Source of the DNA: UBA2259 sp964543485
Lineage (GTDB): Bacteria > Patescibacteriota > Dojkabacteria > SC72
Assembly (NCBI GenBank): GCA_964543485.1
Contig: CAZIYI010000005.1
Location: forward strand, 1-47,796
Reading direction: 5' to 3'
Length of the DNA stretch: 47,796 nt
The notes beneath the pieces are model-generated. The model saw nothing but the letters and a program-made list of their open reading frames with translations. It did no database searches and was not told where the DNA came from. Of the stretch, positions 16,635 through 24,598 are shown piece after piece. Position numbers and translations under genes: made by a program. Each line of letters opens with the position of its first letter. The first letter of the stretch is position 1.

Positions 16635-17249
16635 ATGGCACCAACAATTGAGAATATTCGTGACAAAATTATAATTGCAAAGGATACTGCTATAGATGAA
16701 TTATCGGTAGAGAAAGATACGTTATTATTTAATGATTGGAAAGACACCTATTTAAACAATCTTGACAAGGAATACTGTCAAATTTCTGAATCCCTATTTG
16801 GAGAAGATAAACAAGATGGATATTATGAAAATCTCCTTGTCATAGAACAACTTCTTAAGTATGGTACTTTTCCGGATACTCCTCAAGAACCGTATTTAAA
16901 ATATATAGAACGTGTACGTGCTGATAAGAAAGAACGTTATTACGATGGGAGCTATAAAATAGATGAGTTTTACTTAGGTGTCGCTTGGGATTTTGATGCT
17001 CTAAGATTACAATTTCCTGTTTTTCATTCATACCAATCAGGACACAATGGTATAAGGAGAATGCCTACTAGTTTCCTAAGCGGTGGGAAGAAAAAAGAAT
17101 CCTGGGACCCTAAAAAGGGATACCTTCAGGTAAGTTATAAGGAGCTCTCAGATTTAGCTGAAATTATTGTTACTTTAAAAGTTCCACAGAAAAGCCATAT
17201 ATATAAAGCTCTCAAAACTGTAAATGATGCTACAGGAATGTTTGATTAA
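16635..17249 (+). CDS. Unknown protein, second of a tandem paralogous pair
   Basis: A 204-residue soluble protein. Residues 1-85 are acidic and helical; 86-125 contain P-Y-L-K-Y-I-E-R-V-R and D-E-F-Y-L-G-V-A-W-D-F-D-A-L; then L-Q-F-P-V-F, an insert rich in G and S, S-W-D-P-K-K-G-Y-L-Q-V and E-I-I-V-T-L-K-V. The shared blocks align with the preceding gene, mostly in the C-terminal half, while the N-termini have diverged. It has its own promoter, so the pair need not be expressed together. No signal peptide or membrane helix. Family unknown. Confidence 0.7.
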   Translation: MAPTIENIRDKIIIAKDTAIDELSVEKDTLLFNDWKDTYLNNLDKEYCQISESLFGEDKQDGYYENLLVIEQLLKYGTFPDTPQEPYLKYIERVRADKKERYYDGSYKIDEFYLGVAWDFDALRLQFPVFHSYQSGHNGIRRMPTSFLSGGKKKESWDPKKGYLQVSYKELSDLAEIIVTLKVPQKSHIYKALKTVNDATGMFD

Positions 17250-17277
17250 AGAAAGACAGTTTTCCTATCTATATTTT

Positions 17278-17307
17278 TTGTAAGAGTAGAAGCATTACTG
17301 ATATAAT
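17278..17307 (+). promoter_or_regulatory. valS promoter giving a leaderless mRNA
   Basis: TTGTAA (17278-17283), 18-base spacer, TATAAT (17302-17307). The ATG follows after 6 bases, exactly where transcription should start. Confidence 0.6.
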
Positions 17308-17313
17308 GCTTTT

Positions 17314-19551
17314 ATGAAAGATACAATATCCAAAACATTTGAAGAGAAAGAAAAAGAGATATTTCCTCTTTGGGAGAAATCTGGCCTATTTAATCCAGAT
17401 AGTATGGAGATGTATTTAAAGGATAAGGGATTAGAAGTAAAAAAACCTTTTACAATTACACTACCTCCTCCTAACGCGAATGGGAATTTACACTTAGGAC
17501 ATATGTGTGGGTACTCTTTTCATGATGCAATTGGTAGGTATATGAGAATGACAGGGCATCCTACTCTACTCTTGCCTGGTAAAGATCATGCAGGAATACA
17601 AACGGAAACTTCTTTTACAAAAGAGTTACAAAAACAAGGGAAGAACAAATGGGATATGGGAAGGGATGAATTCTATAAACAATGCTACGACTTCTGTATG
17701 AAGAATGCATCTAATGCAAGAGATCAAGAGAAAAACATCGGTTTGAGTGCTGATTTTAGTAGAGAGTTCTTTACTCTAGACCCTCGGCTAACAAAGATAG
17801 TGTATGAGACATTTGAGATGATGTTTAATGAAGGTATGGTGTATAGAGATAAAAGAATCGTTAATGTGTGTCCTTACTGCAAGACAGCCCTTGCAGACAT
17901 AGATACCGAGCATGAGCAGAGAAGAGGAATATTCGCATATATTAAATATCCAGTAGTGGGAAGTAAAGATGAATCCATCATGGTAGCAACTACTAGGCCA
18001 GAAACTATGTTAGGAGACAGTGCTGTTGCTGTTAATCCCAAAGATGAGAGATACAAGAAATATATTGGTAAAAAGGTGTTACTCCCTATTCAAAACAAAG
18101 AGATTCCAGTTATTGCTGACGAAGAAGTAGATATGGAGTTAGGAACAGGTGCTGTTAAAGTCACCCCTGCTCACTCAGCAATAGATTTTGAGATGAGTAT
18201 GAGACATAACTTGGAGATTGTTGATGTTATAGATGAAAACGGCATTATGACAGGAGACATACCAGAAAAATACAAGGGACTAGATACAATCTCTTGTTCT
18301 AAACAGTTATGCCAAGATTTAGATGATTTAGGACTACTCGAGGATATTCAAAATATTAAACATGAAGTAGCCATTTGTGAAAGATGTAAAACACCGGTTG
18401 AACCAGTAATATCCAATCAGTGGTATGTTAATGTCTCTGATTTAGCTAAAAAAGCATTAGAAGAACTACATAGTGGAAAGGTAAAAGTAATTCCAGAAGG
18501 ACAACAGAAGGCATTAGAATTCTTTTTTGAAAATATTAAACCTTGGTGTATCTCTCGGCAGTTATGGTGGGGACAGAGAATCCCCGTATGGTATAGCGGA
18601 GGGAAGAAACTCTACGATTGGATGTTAGAAAATAAAGGAAAAGAGATTAAGGACTTTGAAAAAGAATTTAATACTAAAGTAAATGGTGATGGGAGTATCT
18701 CTGTTGGAGAAAATCCACCTTCTAACTCTGACGAATGGGAATCAGAAACTGATATGTTTGATACATGGTTTAGCTCTGGGCAGTGGCCATACTCTACTCT
18801 CGGTGGTCCAGATGGAGAGGATTTTAAAAAGTACTACCCTACTCAGATGATGATTCATGCAAGAGATATTCTGTTTTGGTGGTCAGCAAGAATGTTAATG
18901 ATGGGTATATACAAAACAAAAGAGGTCCCTTTCAATGCAATATTTCTTACAGGTATGATACTGGCTTCTGATGGATCTAAGATGTCAAAAAGTAAGGGTA
19001 ACGGTATTGAACCACAAGAGGTATTTGAAAAGTATGGAGCAGATGCACTGCGTCTTTGGTATTACTCAGATGCCCTACCTGGTTCTAATGCGCCAATCCG
19101 AGAAGAGAAAATTAAGGGTAACAGGAACTTTGTTAACAAGATATGGAATGCAAGTAGATTTATTTTGATGAATATAGAGGATAGTGAGATAGAATTGGTA
19201 GGTAAGTATAAAGTTGAAGAGAAAACTGAAAGGATTAAACAAACAATGGAGCATATACAGCAGGTTTCTAAATATATTGAAAAATACCAGTTCAATCTTG
19301 GAGCAGAGAATATTAGAGAGTTCTTCTGGCATGAACTATGTGATGTCTGGATTGAAGAGGTAAAAAATGAAATTAAGAATGAAGAGCTTGGTTCTGAGGT
19401 AAGAATTAGTAAACTTGCAGAACTTCTGTATATTCTTAAAGAGAACCTTAAAATGATGCATCCTTTTATACCCTTTGTTACTGAATCTGTATGGCAGGAG
19501 TTAGTAAAGCTCAAACTTGCAGAGGGGGTATTGATGGGTCAACAGATATAG
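17314..19551 (+). CDS. valS: Valyl-tRNA synthetase
   Basis: A 745-residue class I synthetase that charges tRNA-Val. The HIGH motif is H-L-G-H (60-63) after P-P-P-N-A-N-G-N; the KMSKS loop is K-M-S-K-S (556-560). The editing domain contains T-T-R-P-E-T-M-L-G-D-S-A-V-A-V-N-P. The W-W-G-Q-R-I-P-V-W block binds the substrate. The protein stops soon after the anticodon-binding helices (P-F-V-T-E-S-V-W-Q-E-L) and lacks the C-terminal coiled-coil arm of the 870-950 residue forms. No frame break is visible, so this is a natural short form. Confidence 0.96.
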   Translation: MKDTISKTFEEKEKEIFPLWEKSGLFNPDSMEMYLKDKGLEVKKPFTITLPPPNANGNLHLGHMCGYSFHDAIGRYMRMTGHPTLLLPGKDHAGIQTETSFTKELQKQGKNKWDMGRDEFYKQCYDFCMKNASNARDQEKNIGLSADFSREFFTLDPRLTKIVYETFEMMFNEGMVYRDKRIVNVCPYCKTALADIDTEHEQRRGIFAYIKYPVVGSKDESIMVATTRPETMLGDSAVAVNPKDERYKKYIGKKVLLPIQNKEIPVIADEEVDMELGTGAVKVTPAHSAIDFEMSMRHNLEIVDVIDENGIMTGDIPEKYKGLDTISCSKQLCQDLDDLGLLEDIQNIKHEVAICERCKTPVEPVISNQWYVNVSDLAKKALEELHSGKVKVIPEGQQKALEFFFENIKPWCISRQLWWGQRIPVWYSGGKKLYDWMLENKGKEIKDFEKEFNTKVNGDGSISVGENPPSNSDEWESETDMFDTWFSSGQWPYSTLGGPDGEDFKKYYPTQMMIHARDILFWWSARMLMMGIYKTKEVPFNAIFLTGMILASDGSKMSKSKGNGIEPQEVFEKYGADALRLWYYSDALPGSNAPIREEKIKGNRNFVNKIWNASRFILMNIEDSEIELVGKYKVEEKTERIKQTMEHIQQVSKYIEKYQFNLGAENIREFFWHELCDVWIEEVKNEIKNEELGSEVRISKLAELLYILKENLKMMHPFIPFVTESVWQELVKLKLAEGVLMGQQI

Positions 19552-19587
19552 ATACGGATAGCAATTTCTAAAAAATTTCCAATAGGT

Positions 19588-19640
19588 AAAAAGATGGAGA
19601 GAATCTAAGACATAAGTCAGAGGAACGGATTCTCTCCATC
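19588..19640 (-). terminator. Rho-independent terminator after the 51-codon gene
   Basis: On the minus strand a perfect 13-base-pair stem, GATGGAGAGAATC (19640-19628) with GATTCTCTCCATC (19605-19593), has a 22-base loop and is followed by TTTTT (19592-19588). It ends transcription coming from metG and the small gene. On the plus strand the stem lies behind valS but has no T run. Confidence 0.75.
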
Positions 19641-19671
19641 AAGCGACATAAACTAATGCCCGTGTCGCTTG
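19640..19671 (-). other. Hairpin enclosing the stop codon of the small gene
   Basis: CAAGCGACA (19671-19663 on the minus strand) pairs perfectly with TGTCGCTTG (19648-19640), a 9-base-pair stem with a 14-base loop that contains the TAG at 19655-19653. It directly abuts the terminator stem. Confidence 0.6.
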
Positions 19672-19808
19672 GAGCCCGGATCACCTCCTTTCTTTCTTGC
19701 AACTCCACTAGTTGGCTTTTGAACCTTCCTCTCCTCACTTTTTGAAACTCTTGAAGAGAGTTTCCCAACTAAATTATTGGGCTTGCAGACAACAAGAATA
19801 GTAGGCAT
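19653..19808 (-). CDS. Small basic protein of 51 residues, unknown function
   Basis: A short open frame with one of the best ribosome sites in the window: AGGAGG (19819-19814) five bases before the ATG. The peptide begins M-P-T-I-L-V-V-C-K-P-N-N, has a charged middle, and ends R-K-K-G-G-D-P-G-S-K-R-H-G-H; it is strongly basic, with no membrane helix. It lies 52 bases behind metG on the same strand and is followed by two hairpins and a terminator, so it is the last gene of that transcript. Its codons near the end (CCG, GGC, CGA, CAC, GGG) are GC-richer than those of its neighbours. It also contains an exact anti-16S sequence. It may be a protein gene, a regulatory RNA, or both. Family not recognised. 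Confidence 0.6.
   Translation of the reverse strand: MPTILVVCKPNNLVGKLSSRVSKSEERKVQKPTSGVARKKGGDPGSKRHGH
19678..19693 (-). promoter_or_regulatory. 16-base exact complement of the 16S rRNA 3' end
   Basis: The plus strand reads GGATCACCTCCTTTCT, identical to the 3' terminus of Firmicutes-type 16S rRNA including the anti-Shine-Dalgarno core. The minus-strand transcript of the small gene therefore has an unusually long perfect ribosome-binding sequence inside its coding region, with no start codon at normal spacing behind it. Confidence 0.65.
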
Positions 19809-19810
19809 AT

Positions 19811-19819
19811 CCACCTCCT
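19811..19819 (-). promoter_or_regulatory. Strong Shine-Dalgarno site of the 51-codon gene
   Basis: AGGAGGTGG on the minus strand, 5 bases between AGGAGG and the ATG at 19808. It is the main evidence that the short frame is translated. Confidence 0.7.
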
Positions 19820-19860
19820 ATGATGTTTATATCAGAATCTATAATTTTTTGGAATATATA

Positions 19861-21600
19861 TTAACTCTCTAGTATTTTTTCAAAAAGAATTTCTGGAGGA
19901 TTTAATTTGGTATTAGGTTGTACTGTTTCAAATGACCATTTGTTTTCAAAGTTCTTTACTTCTCCAATCTCTTTTAGTTCAATATTTGGATCATATTCAT
20001 TTTGAATATTTAGGAGCTTTGTAATTTTTATAGAACTAATTGGTAAGAATGGCTTAATTAATATTCTTAACGCATTAACTAGCTGGATTGAGTTGTAAAG
20101 AGTATTTTCACACTCTTTAATATCTTCTTTGTATGATATCCATGGGGCCTTATCATTAAAATATTTATTACAAAAATCTCCGAATTTAAGTAACTCGTCT
20201 GTAGATTTTACAAACTCACAGTTTTCAATATTCTCACCTATATTCTTAAGAGTGTTATCAATAGCGTTTTTAACATTGTTATCTAATACACCGTTAGGAA
20301 CGGTATTCTCAAACTTACTATTAAGAAAAGAGAGAGTTCTATTTATGAAATTACCTATGTTTGCAACTAGTTCATTGTTATTACAATCTATTAAGTCTTT
20401 CCACTCAAATTCTCTGTCATGGTTTTCTGGAGCATACCTTACAAAGAAAAATCTTATTAAATCACTATTATATTTCTCTAAGAGAGAATCTACATCCATA
20501 CTGTTTCCATCTCCTTTTGACATTTTTTTTCCTTTGTTAAGAAGCATTTTGTTTGAAGGAATATTGTATGGGAGATTTAAATTCTCTTTTAGAGTTTCTC
20601 CAGGTAGTTTGTATTTCTCCCAGAGCGTATTGTCTGAATATTTTTCACTGTATGCAAGAAGTTCGGCTGGCCAAATTATTGTATGGAAGGGAGTATTACC
20701 ACCTGCTATGAAGTAGTAATGTTTGCATTTAGGATCTTTCCAAAACTCTTCCCATTCACTTGGTTTTCCAATTATATTTGCCCATTCTATAGAGGCAGAG
20801 AGGTAGCCAACAACCGCTTCGATCCATACATAGATTACTTTGTCTTCCCATCCCTCTACTGGTACAGGTATTCCAAATTTCATATCTCTTGTTACTTCTC
20901 TAGGTCGTAATCCTTCCTTTATCCAGCCCTTGGAGAACTCTCTTACCCATTTTCTCCATACTCCACTACTATCTTCAACCCACTCCTTTATCTTGGGCTC
21001 TAATTTTTTTAAATCAAGGTAAAAATGTTCTGTTTCTTTCAATACGGGCTTCGTATCAGAGAGCGTACTAAAAGGGCTTAGTAGATCTTCTGGGGAAAGG
21101 AATTCTCCACACTCAGGGCATTCATCCCCTCTTGCATTGACTGCCCCACATTTTGGGCAAATCCCTCTAACATACCTATCAGGTAAGTATTTGTTTACTT
21201 TCTCATCGTAATACTGTTTTGATTTCTGAGTGTAGAGATACCCTCTCTCTTTTAGTACTAAGAAGATATTTTGTACAACCTCTTTATGATTCTCTGTAGT
21301 TGTAGAGGTGTAATTCTCGTATAGAAGGGAGAGTTTGTCGAAGGTATTTAGAATATTGTTATGTGATTCTTCTACTAGTTGCTCTGGTGGAATTCCTAAT
21401 TCTTCAGCTTTAAACAGTATTGGTGTCCCATGGCTATCACTTCCAGAGACCATTAGTACTCTGTTTCCTCTTAACCTATGATATCTAGCGAATACATCAC
21501 AGGCGATATTTTGTCCAGCAAGATGTCCTAAGTGAATTTTACCACTGGCGTAAGGCCATGATACTCCAATGAAGATTTTGTTTGTTGTTGTTTTGTCCAT
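19861..21600 (-). CDS. metG: Methionyl-tRNA synthetase
   Basis: A 579-residue class I synthetase that charges initiator and elongator tRNA-Met. The HIGH motif is H-L-G-H (23-26) after Y-A-S-G-K-I. A zinc knuckle is complete: C148, C151, C161, C164 (C-P-K-C and C-P-E-C). The KMSKS loop reads K-M-S-K-G-D-G-N. The C-terminal anticodon-binding helices are present; the extra EMAP-like dimerisation domain is absent. A TATAAT box (21614-21619) lies 13 bases before the ATG, giving a leader of about 6 bases. It faces valS and probably continues into the 51-codon gene. Confidence 0.96.
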   Translation of the reverse strand: MDKTTTNKIFIGVSWPYASGKIHLGHLAGQNIACDVFARYHRLRGNRVLMVSGSDSHGTPILFKAEELGIPPEQLVEESHNNILNTFDKLSLLYENYTSTTTENHKEVVQNIFLVLKERGYLYTQKSKQYYDEKVNKYLPDRYVRGICPKCGAVNARGDECPECGEFLSPEDLLSPFSTLSDTKPVLKETEHFYLDLKKLEPKIKEWVEDSSGVWRKWVREFSKGWIKEGLRPREVTRDMKFGIPVPVEGWEDKVIYVWIEAVVGYLSASIEWANIIGKPSEWEEFWKDPKCKHYYFIAGGNTPFHTIIWPAELLAYSEKYSDNTLWEKYKLPGETLKENLNLPYNIPSNKMLLNKGKKMSKGDGNSMDVDSLLEKYNSDLIRFFFVRYAPENHDREFEWKDLIDCNNNELVANIGNFINRTLSFLNSKFENTVPNGVLDNNVKNAIDNTLKNIGENIENCEFVKSTDELLKFGDFCNKYFNDKAPWISYKEDIKECENTLYNSIQLVNALRILIKPFLPISSIKITKLLNIQNEYDPNIELKEIGEVKNFENKWSFETVQPNTKLNPPEILFEKILES

Positions 21601-21613
21601 ATTTGTAGTGATA

Positions 21614-21619
21614 ATTATA
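21614..21619 (-). promoter_or_regulatory. -10 box of metG
   Basis: TATAAT preceded by GA on the minus strand, 13 bases before the ATG; leader of about 6 bases, too short for a T-box or other leader switch. Confidence 0.5.
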
Positions 21620-21702
21620 TCAGAATATATATTGCATAACTAATATATGGAATCTTTCTTAAAACCTTTGTATACTGTAAGTATAAAAGTAAATACTGCC
21701 TA

Positions 21703-22260
21703 ATGTTTAAAAGTAAAGATCAAACAAAATCGATAAATTTCTTAACCCCAGTTGGTGGTTCTGACAGTGTTGGTCGTACTTCTTTTTATTGGTTAACAAC
21801 CGTTGGAAAATATATGTTAATTGTAGTTCAGGCAATAGTTCTAGCGGCTTTTGGATTTAGGTTGGTTAGAGATGGTAGGAACAATGATTTGGCAGATGAG
21901 ATTAATAGGCAGGTGGGAGTACTAGAAAATGATACGTGGAAAAAGAATGTAATTAAGTATGAAAATATTCAATCTTTATTAGGTGATATTAAAGAGATTA
22001 AAGATAATCAGGATATCAATTCAAACCTTATTTCAGAAATCATAAGTGGAATACCTGTAACAATTAACGCAGAGAGCGTATCGATAAGTGGGAATCGAAT
22101 ATCTCTTTCATTAAAAACTGTTGATTTCCAAGCCCTAAAGGGATACGAGGATTCACTTAAAAACAATACATACTACTCTGATGTAAAGTTTAATATTACT
22201 TTACAAGGTGGAGAGTATGAAGTTGGAGTTAGTTTCTTAGTAAATAAGGAGGTAGAGTAA
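21703..22260 (+). CDS. PilN-like type IV pilus assembly protein
   Basis: A 185-residue protein: short cytoplasmic N-terminus with S-I-N-F-L-T-P (the I-N-L-L-P motif by which PilN binds PilM), one membrane helix at about 34-52, a helical region to about 115, and a C-terminal alpha/beta domain. This is the PilN plan. It is followed after one base by a PilO-like gene, which supports the call. TTGTAT and AATACT (21668-21673, 21692-21697) could be the promoter, five bases before the ATG. The obvious partner PilM is not adjacent. Confidence 0.75.
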   Translation: MFKSKDQTKSINFLTPVGGSDSVGRTSFYWLTTVGKYMLIVVQAIVLAAFGFRLVRDGRNNDLADEINRQVGVLENDTWKKNVIKYENIQSLLGDIKEIKDNQDINSNLISEIISGIPVTINAESVSISGNRISLSLKTVDFQALKGYEDSLKNNTYYSDVKFNITLQGGEYEVGVSFLVNKEVE

Positions 22261-22261
22261 T

Positions 22262-22891
22262 ATGGGAACAATGGAGAATACAGAAAGACAACTTGAGTAT
22301 GTAGGTATAGCAAAAAAAGGTCCTAGTAAGAAAGCAGAAATGATTTTTACTGGTTTAACCTTTATTGTAGCTGTATTGTTAATTGTCTTTGCAATCTCAC
22401 CAACCATTACTACTGTTACAGATATAAATAAAGAGATAAAAGAGAAGGAGGGAATTACGCAAGCACTTGAGTTAAAGATTAAAGCTTTAAATGAGTTAGA
22501 TAATCAATATAATGAGAACAAAGAGACTTTTAAGGATATTAGTTTAATATTTCCAACTTCCCAAAATTTTAGTTTGTTTCTAGCAAATATTGATGCCATT
22601 GTTACAAGAAACAACTTTGTTCTCACCTCAATTGGTTTCTCAGAGTACAAACAAACAACAACGGATGAGGACTCGTTGAGTATTTCATCTTTAACTCCCT
22701 TTTCTGTTAGGTTATCAGTAAAAGGTAGTAGAATGAATTTGATATCTTTTCTTAAGGATTTAGAGAGTTTACCAATGTATCCAGTTGTAGAAAGTATTAA
22801 CTACAGTAGTGATATTGACGAAGAGGGATTTACGGATTTTTCTGTTAGTTTAAGGGTATATCATATAGAGAATGTAAACTTTTATGAATAA
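22262..22891 (+). CDS. PilO-like type IV pilus assembly protein
   Basis: A 209-residue protein with an N-terminal membrane helix (about 27-49), a coiled-coil stretch (I-N-K-E-I-K-E-K-E-G and onward to about 90) and a C-terminal ferredoxin-like domain with F-P-T-S-Q-N-F-S-L-F-L-A-N-I-D and V-K-G-S-R-M-N-L-I-S-F-L-K-D-L-E. This matches PilO, which pairs with PilN in the inner part of the pilus machine. The ribosome site is strong: AAGGAGG at 22246-22252, nine bases before the ATG, inside the end of the PilN-like gene. Confidence 0.78.
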   Translation: MGTMENTERQLEYVGIAKKGPSKKAEMIFTGLTFIVAVLLIVFAISPTITTVTDINKEIKEKEGITQALELKIKALNELDNQYNENKETFKDISLIFPTSQNFSLFLANIDAIVTRNNFVLTSIGFSEYKQTTTDEDSLSISSLTPFSVRLSVKGSRMNLISFLKDLESLPMYPVVESINYSSDIDEEGFTDFSVSLRVYHIENVNFYE

Positions 22892-22896
22892 ATAGT

Positions 22897-23145
22897 ATGG
22901 AGTATTTTAGAAAATATTTTGTTATTATAATTTTAACCGTAGCGATAGCTATTGTTTGGGCAGGAATATTAGTTTTTTCTAAAGATTCTTTTGTATCAAT
23001 AAACTCTAGTGCACAGATGTATGCTACTCCTCTAAGTCCTAGCTTTGATTCGGATACACTAGATGAAATTTCAGAGAGAATAGAAAAAGGTTTCGCAATA
23101 CAGCCAAGTTCTTTCTTTGAGATGGAAGATACTCAGAGTGATTAA
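22897..23145 (+). CDS. Small membrane-anchored protein of the pilN/pilO operon
   Basis: An 82-residue protein with one N-terminal helix (about 8-27) and an external part containing Y-A-T-P-L-S-P-S-F-D-S-D-T-L-D-E-I and an F-A-I-Q-P-S-S-F block. It follows the PilO-like gene after 5 bases, so it probably belongs to the same pilus apparatus in the place of a small PilP-like partner. No family recognised. Its stop overlaps that of the sigma factor gene by 4 bases, tail to tail. Confidence 0.6.
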   Translation: MEYFRKYFVIIILTVAIAIVWAGILVFSKDSFVSINSSAQMYATPLSPSFDSDTLDEISERIEKGFAIQPSSFFEMEDTQSD

Positions 23146-24227
23146 ATATCTATATAATCATCAAGCTTCTTTTCGGCAGATTTCTCTTTAAGTTTCTTTA
23201 ATGCCTTTGCTTCAATCTGTCTAATTCTTTCTCTTGTTACTCCAAATTCTCTTCCTACCTCTTCTAATGTTCTTGTAACACCATCTGTTAATCCAAATCT
23301 TAGTGCTAATACTCTTCTTTCTCTGTCTTGTAAGGAGTCTAATATATCTTTTAATTGATTTTTTAGATACTCTGAAGTTGCAAAATCTTCAGGACTTTGT
23401 GACCATTCATCTGGGAGAATATCTTGAAGCTTACTATCTTTCTCATCTCCAATTGGAGTTGCTAGAGAGGAAGGGTTCTGTTTAATCTTCCTTATCTCTG
23501 CTATCTTTTCTAACTCTATGTCCATTTCTTTAGCTATCTCTTCATCTGTTGGTTGTCTGCCTAATCTTGTTGTAAGGGTACCATTTACTTTATTGAATTT
23601 ATTTATAGTCTCGATCATGTGTACTGGTACACGTATGGTTCTTGCCTGGTCTGCAATGGCTCTAGTAATTGCCTGTCTTATCCACCAAGTGGCGTAGGTT
23701 GAGAATTTGAAACCCTTATGGTAGTCAAACTTCTCTACAGCTCTCATTAAGCCGATATTCCCTTCCTGGATTAAATCCAAGAGTTCAAGGCCACTCTTAC
23801 TGTACTTTTTCGCTATACTTACAACTAATCTAAGGTTTGCAGTTATGAGTAATTGACCTGCTTCTTTATCTCCGTTTTCGATTCTTTTTGCCAAAATAAC
23901 TTCTTCTTCTCCAGTAAGTAAAGGAATTTTCCCTATTTCATAAAGATATGATCTAATAGCATCAGTAGAAAGACTTGATTGAATAGTTTTTAATATTCGA
24001 ATCTTTTTCTCAAGAGTTAACTCTTCATTTTCTGAAGAGATATCTTCTTCTGGGTCTAGTACCTCAATTTCGTTTTCTTGTAACTCTTTAAAAATATCAT
24101 CAAGTAGTACAATATCTTCTTCGATAGTGGGAAAAACTTCTAGAATATCCTCTTGGGATAGAAATCCTTGCTCTTTTCCTTTCTTAACTAATTCTAAAAT
24201 GTGTTTTGATTTGGCTGAATCACTCAT
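23142..24227 (-). CDS. rpoD: Primary RNA polymerase sigma factor (sigma-70/SigA)
   Basis: A 361-residue housekeeping sigma factor. Residues 1-60 are a region-1.1-like helical start, followed by region 1.2 (D-A-I-R-S-Y-L-Y-E-I-G-K-I-P-L-L) and region 2 (A-N-L-R-L-V-V-S-I-A-K-K-Y, then Y-A-T-W-W-I-R-Q-A-I-T-R-A). Region 3 has R-V-P-V-H-M-I-E-T-I. Region 4 has V-L-A-L-R-F-G-L and the helix-turn-helix T-L-E-E-V-G-R-E-F-G-V-T-R-E-R-I-R-Q-I-E. Such a factor reads TTGACA/TATAAT promoters, which agrees with the boxes seen in this window. It diverges from the zinc-ribbon gene. Confidence 0.97.
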   Translation of the reverse strand: MSDSAKSKHILELVKKGKEQGFLSQEDILEVFPTIEEDIVLLDDIFKELQENEIEVLDPEEDISSENEELTLEKKIRILKTIQSSLSTDAIRSYLYEIGKIPLLTGEEEVILAKRIENGDKEAGQLLITANLRLVVSIAKKYSKSGLELLDLIQEGNIGLMRAVEKFDYHKGFKFSTYATWWIRQAITRAIADQARTIRVPVHMIETINKFNKVNGTLTTRLGRQPTDEEIAKEMDIELEKIAEIRKIKQNPSSLATPIGDEKDSKLQDILPDEWSQSPEDFATSEYLKNQLKDILDSLQDRERRVLALRFGLTDGVTRTLEEVGREFGVTRERIRQIEAKALKKLKEKSAEKKLDDYIDI

Positions 24228-24240
24228 ATTTTTGATGTGG

Positions 24241-24246
24241 TATAAT
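24241..24246 (+). promoter_or_regulatory. -10 box 7 bases before the zinc-ribbon gene
   Basis: TATAAT followed by TAAATAT and the ATG; predicts a leaderless mRNA. No convincing -35 box. Confidence 0.5.
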
Positions 24247-24253
24247 TAAATAT

Positions 24254-24598
24254 ATGATAAAAACCTTAAATAGAAATAGTTTAGATGATAGGAAGCAGTT
24301 CTTTATTGATACTATTGCTAAATTTTGTGATAAATGTGGTAACGCTTATTCCAGAAATGATTTAGAAATAATTCAAGATACAAACATCTCGAGTATTATA
24401 CACTTCTCTTGTGCAAATTGTAAATCGAATCACATTGCTACATTTTTTAAACCAATTGGTATTAGTAACAGAATGCCCATCAATACAGATTTAGATGTAG
24501 AAGAGATTGGAAAGTTTGCATCTATGAAAGAAACTTCGGTTGAAGAGATTTTGGATTTATACCTGTATCTTAAAGAGAAAACAACGGTTATGGTTTAA
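24254..24598 (+). CDS. Small zinc-ribbon protein, unknown function
   Basis: A 114-residue protein. Two cysteine pairs, C-D-K-C (25-28) and C-A-N-C (53-56), would bind one zinc ion; between them are two beta hairpins, as in RNA- or DNA-binding zinc ribbons. The C-terminal part (E-E-I-G-K-F-A, E-E-I-L-D-L-Y-L-Y-L-K-E-K) is helical. It diverges from the sigma factor gene across 26 bases, so the two promoters overlap; a role in transcription is possible but is only inferred from that position. Confidence 0.75.
   Translation: MIKTLNRNSLDDRKQFFIDTIAKFCDKCGNAYSRNDLEIIQDTNISSIIHFSCANCKSNHIATFFKPIGISNRMPINTDLDVEEIGKFASMKETSVEEILDLYLYLKEKTTVMV

Noticed and set aside
19568..19768. 66-residue minus-strand frame between valS and metG
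   Set aside because: It runs through the terminator stem and has no ribosome site; the 51-codon frame in another register has a strong one.
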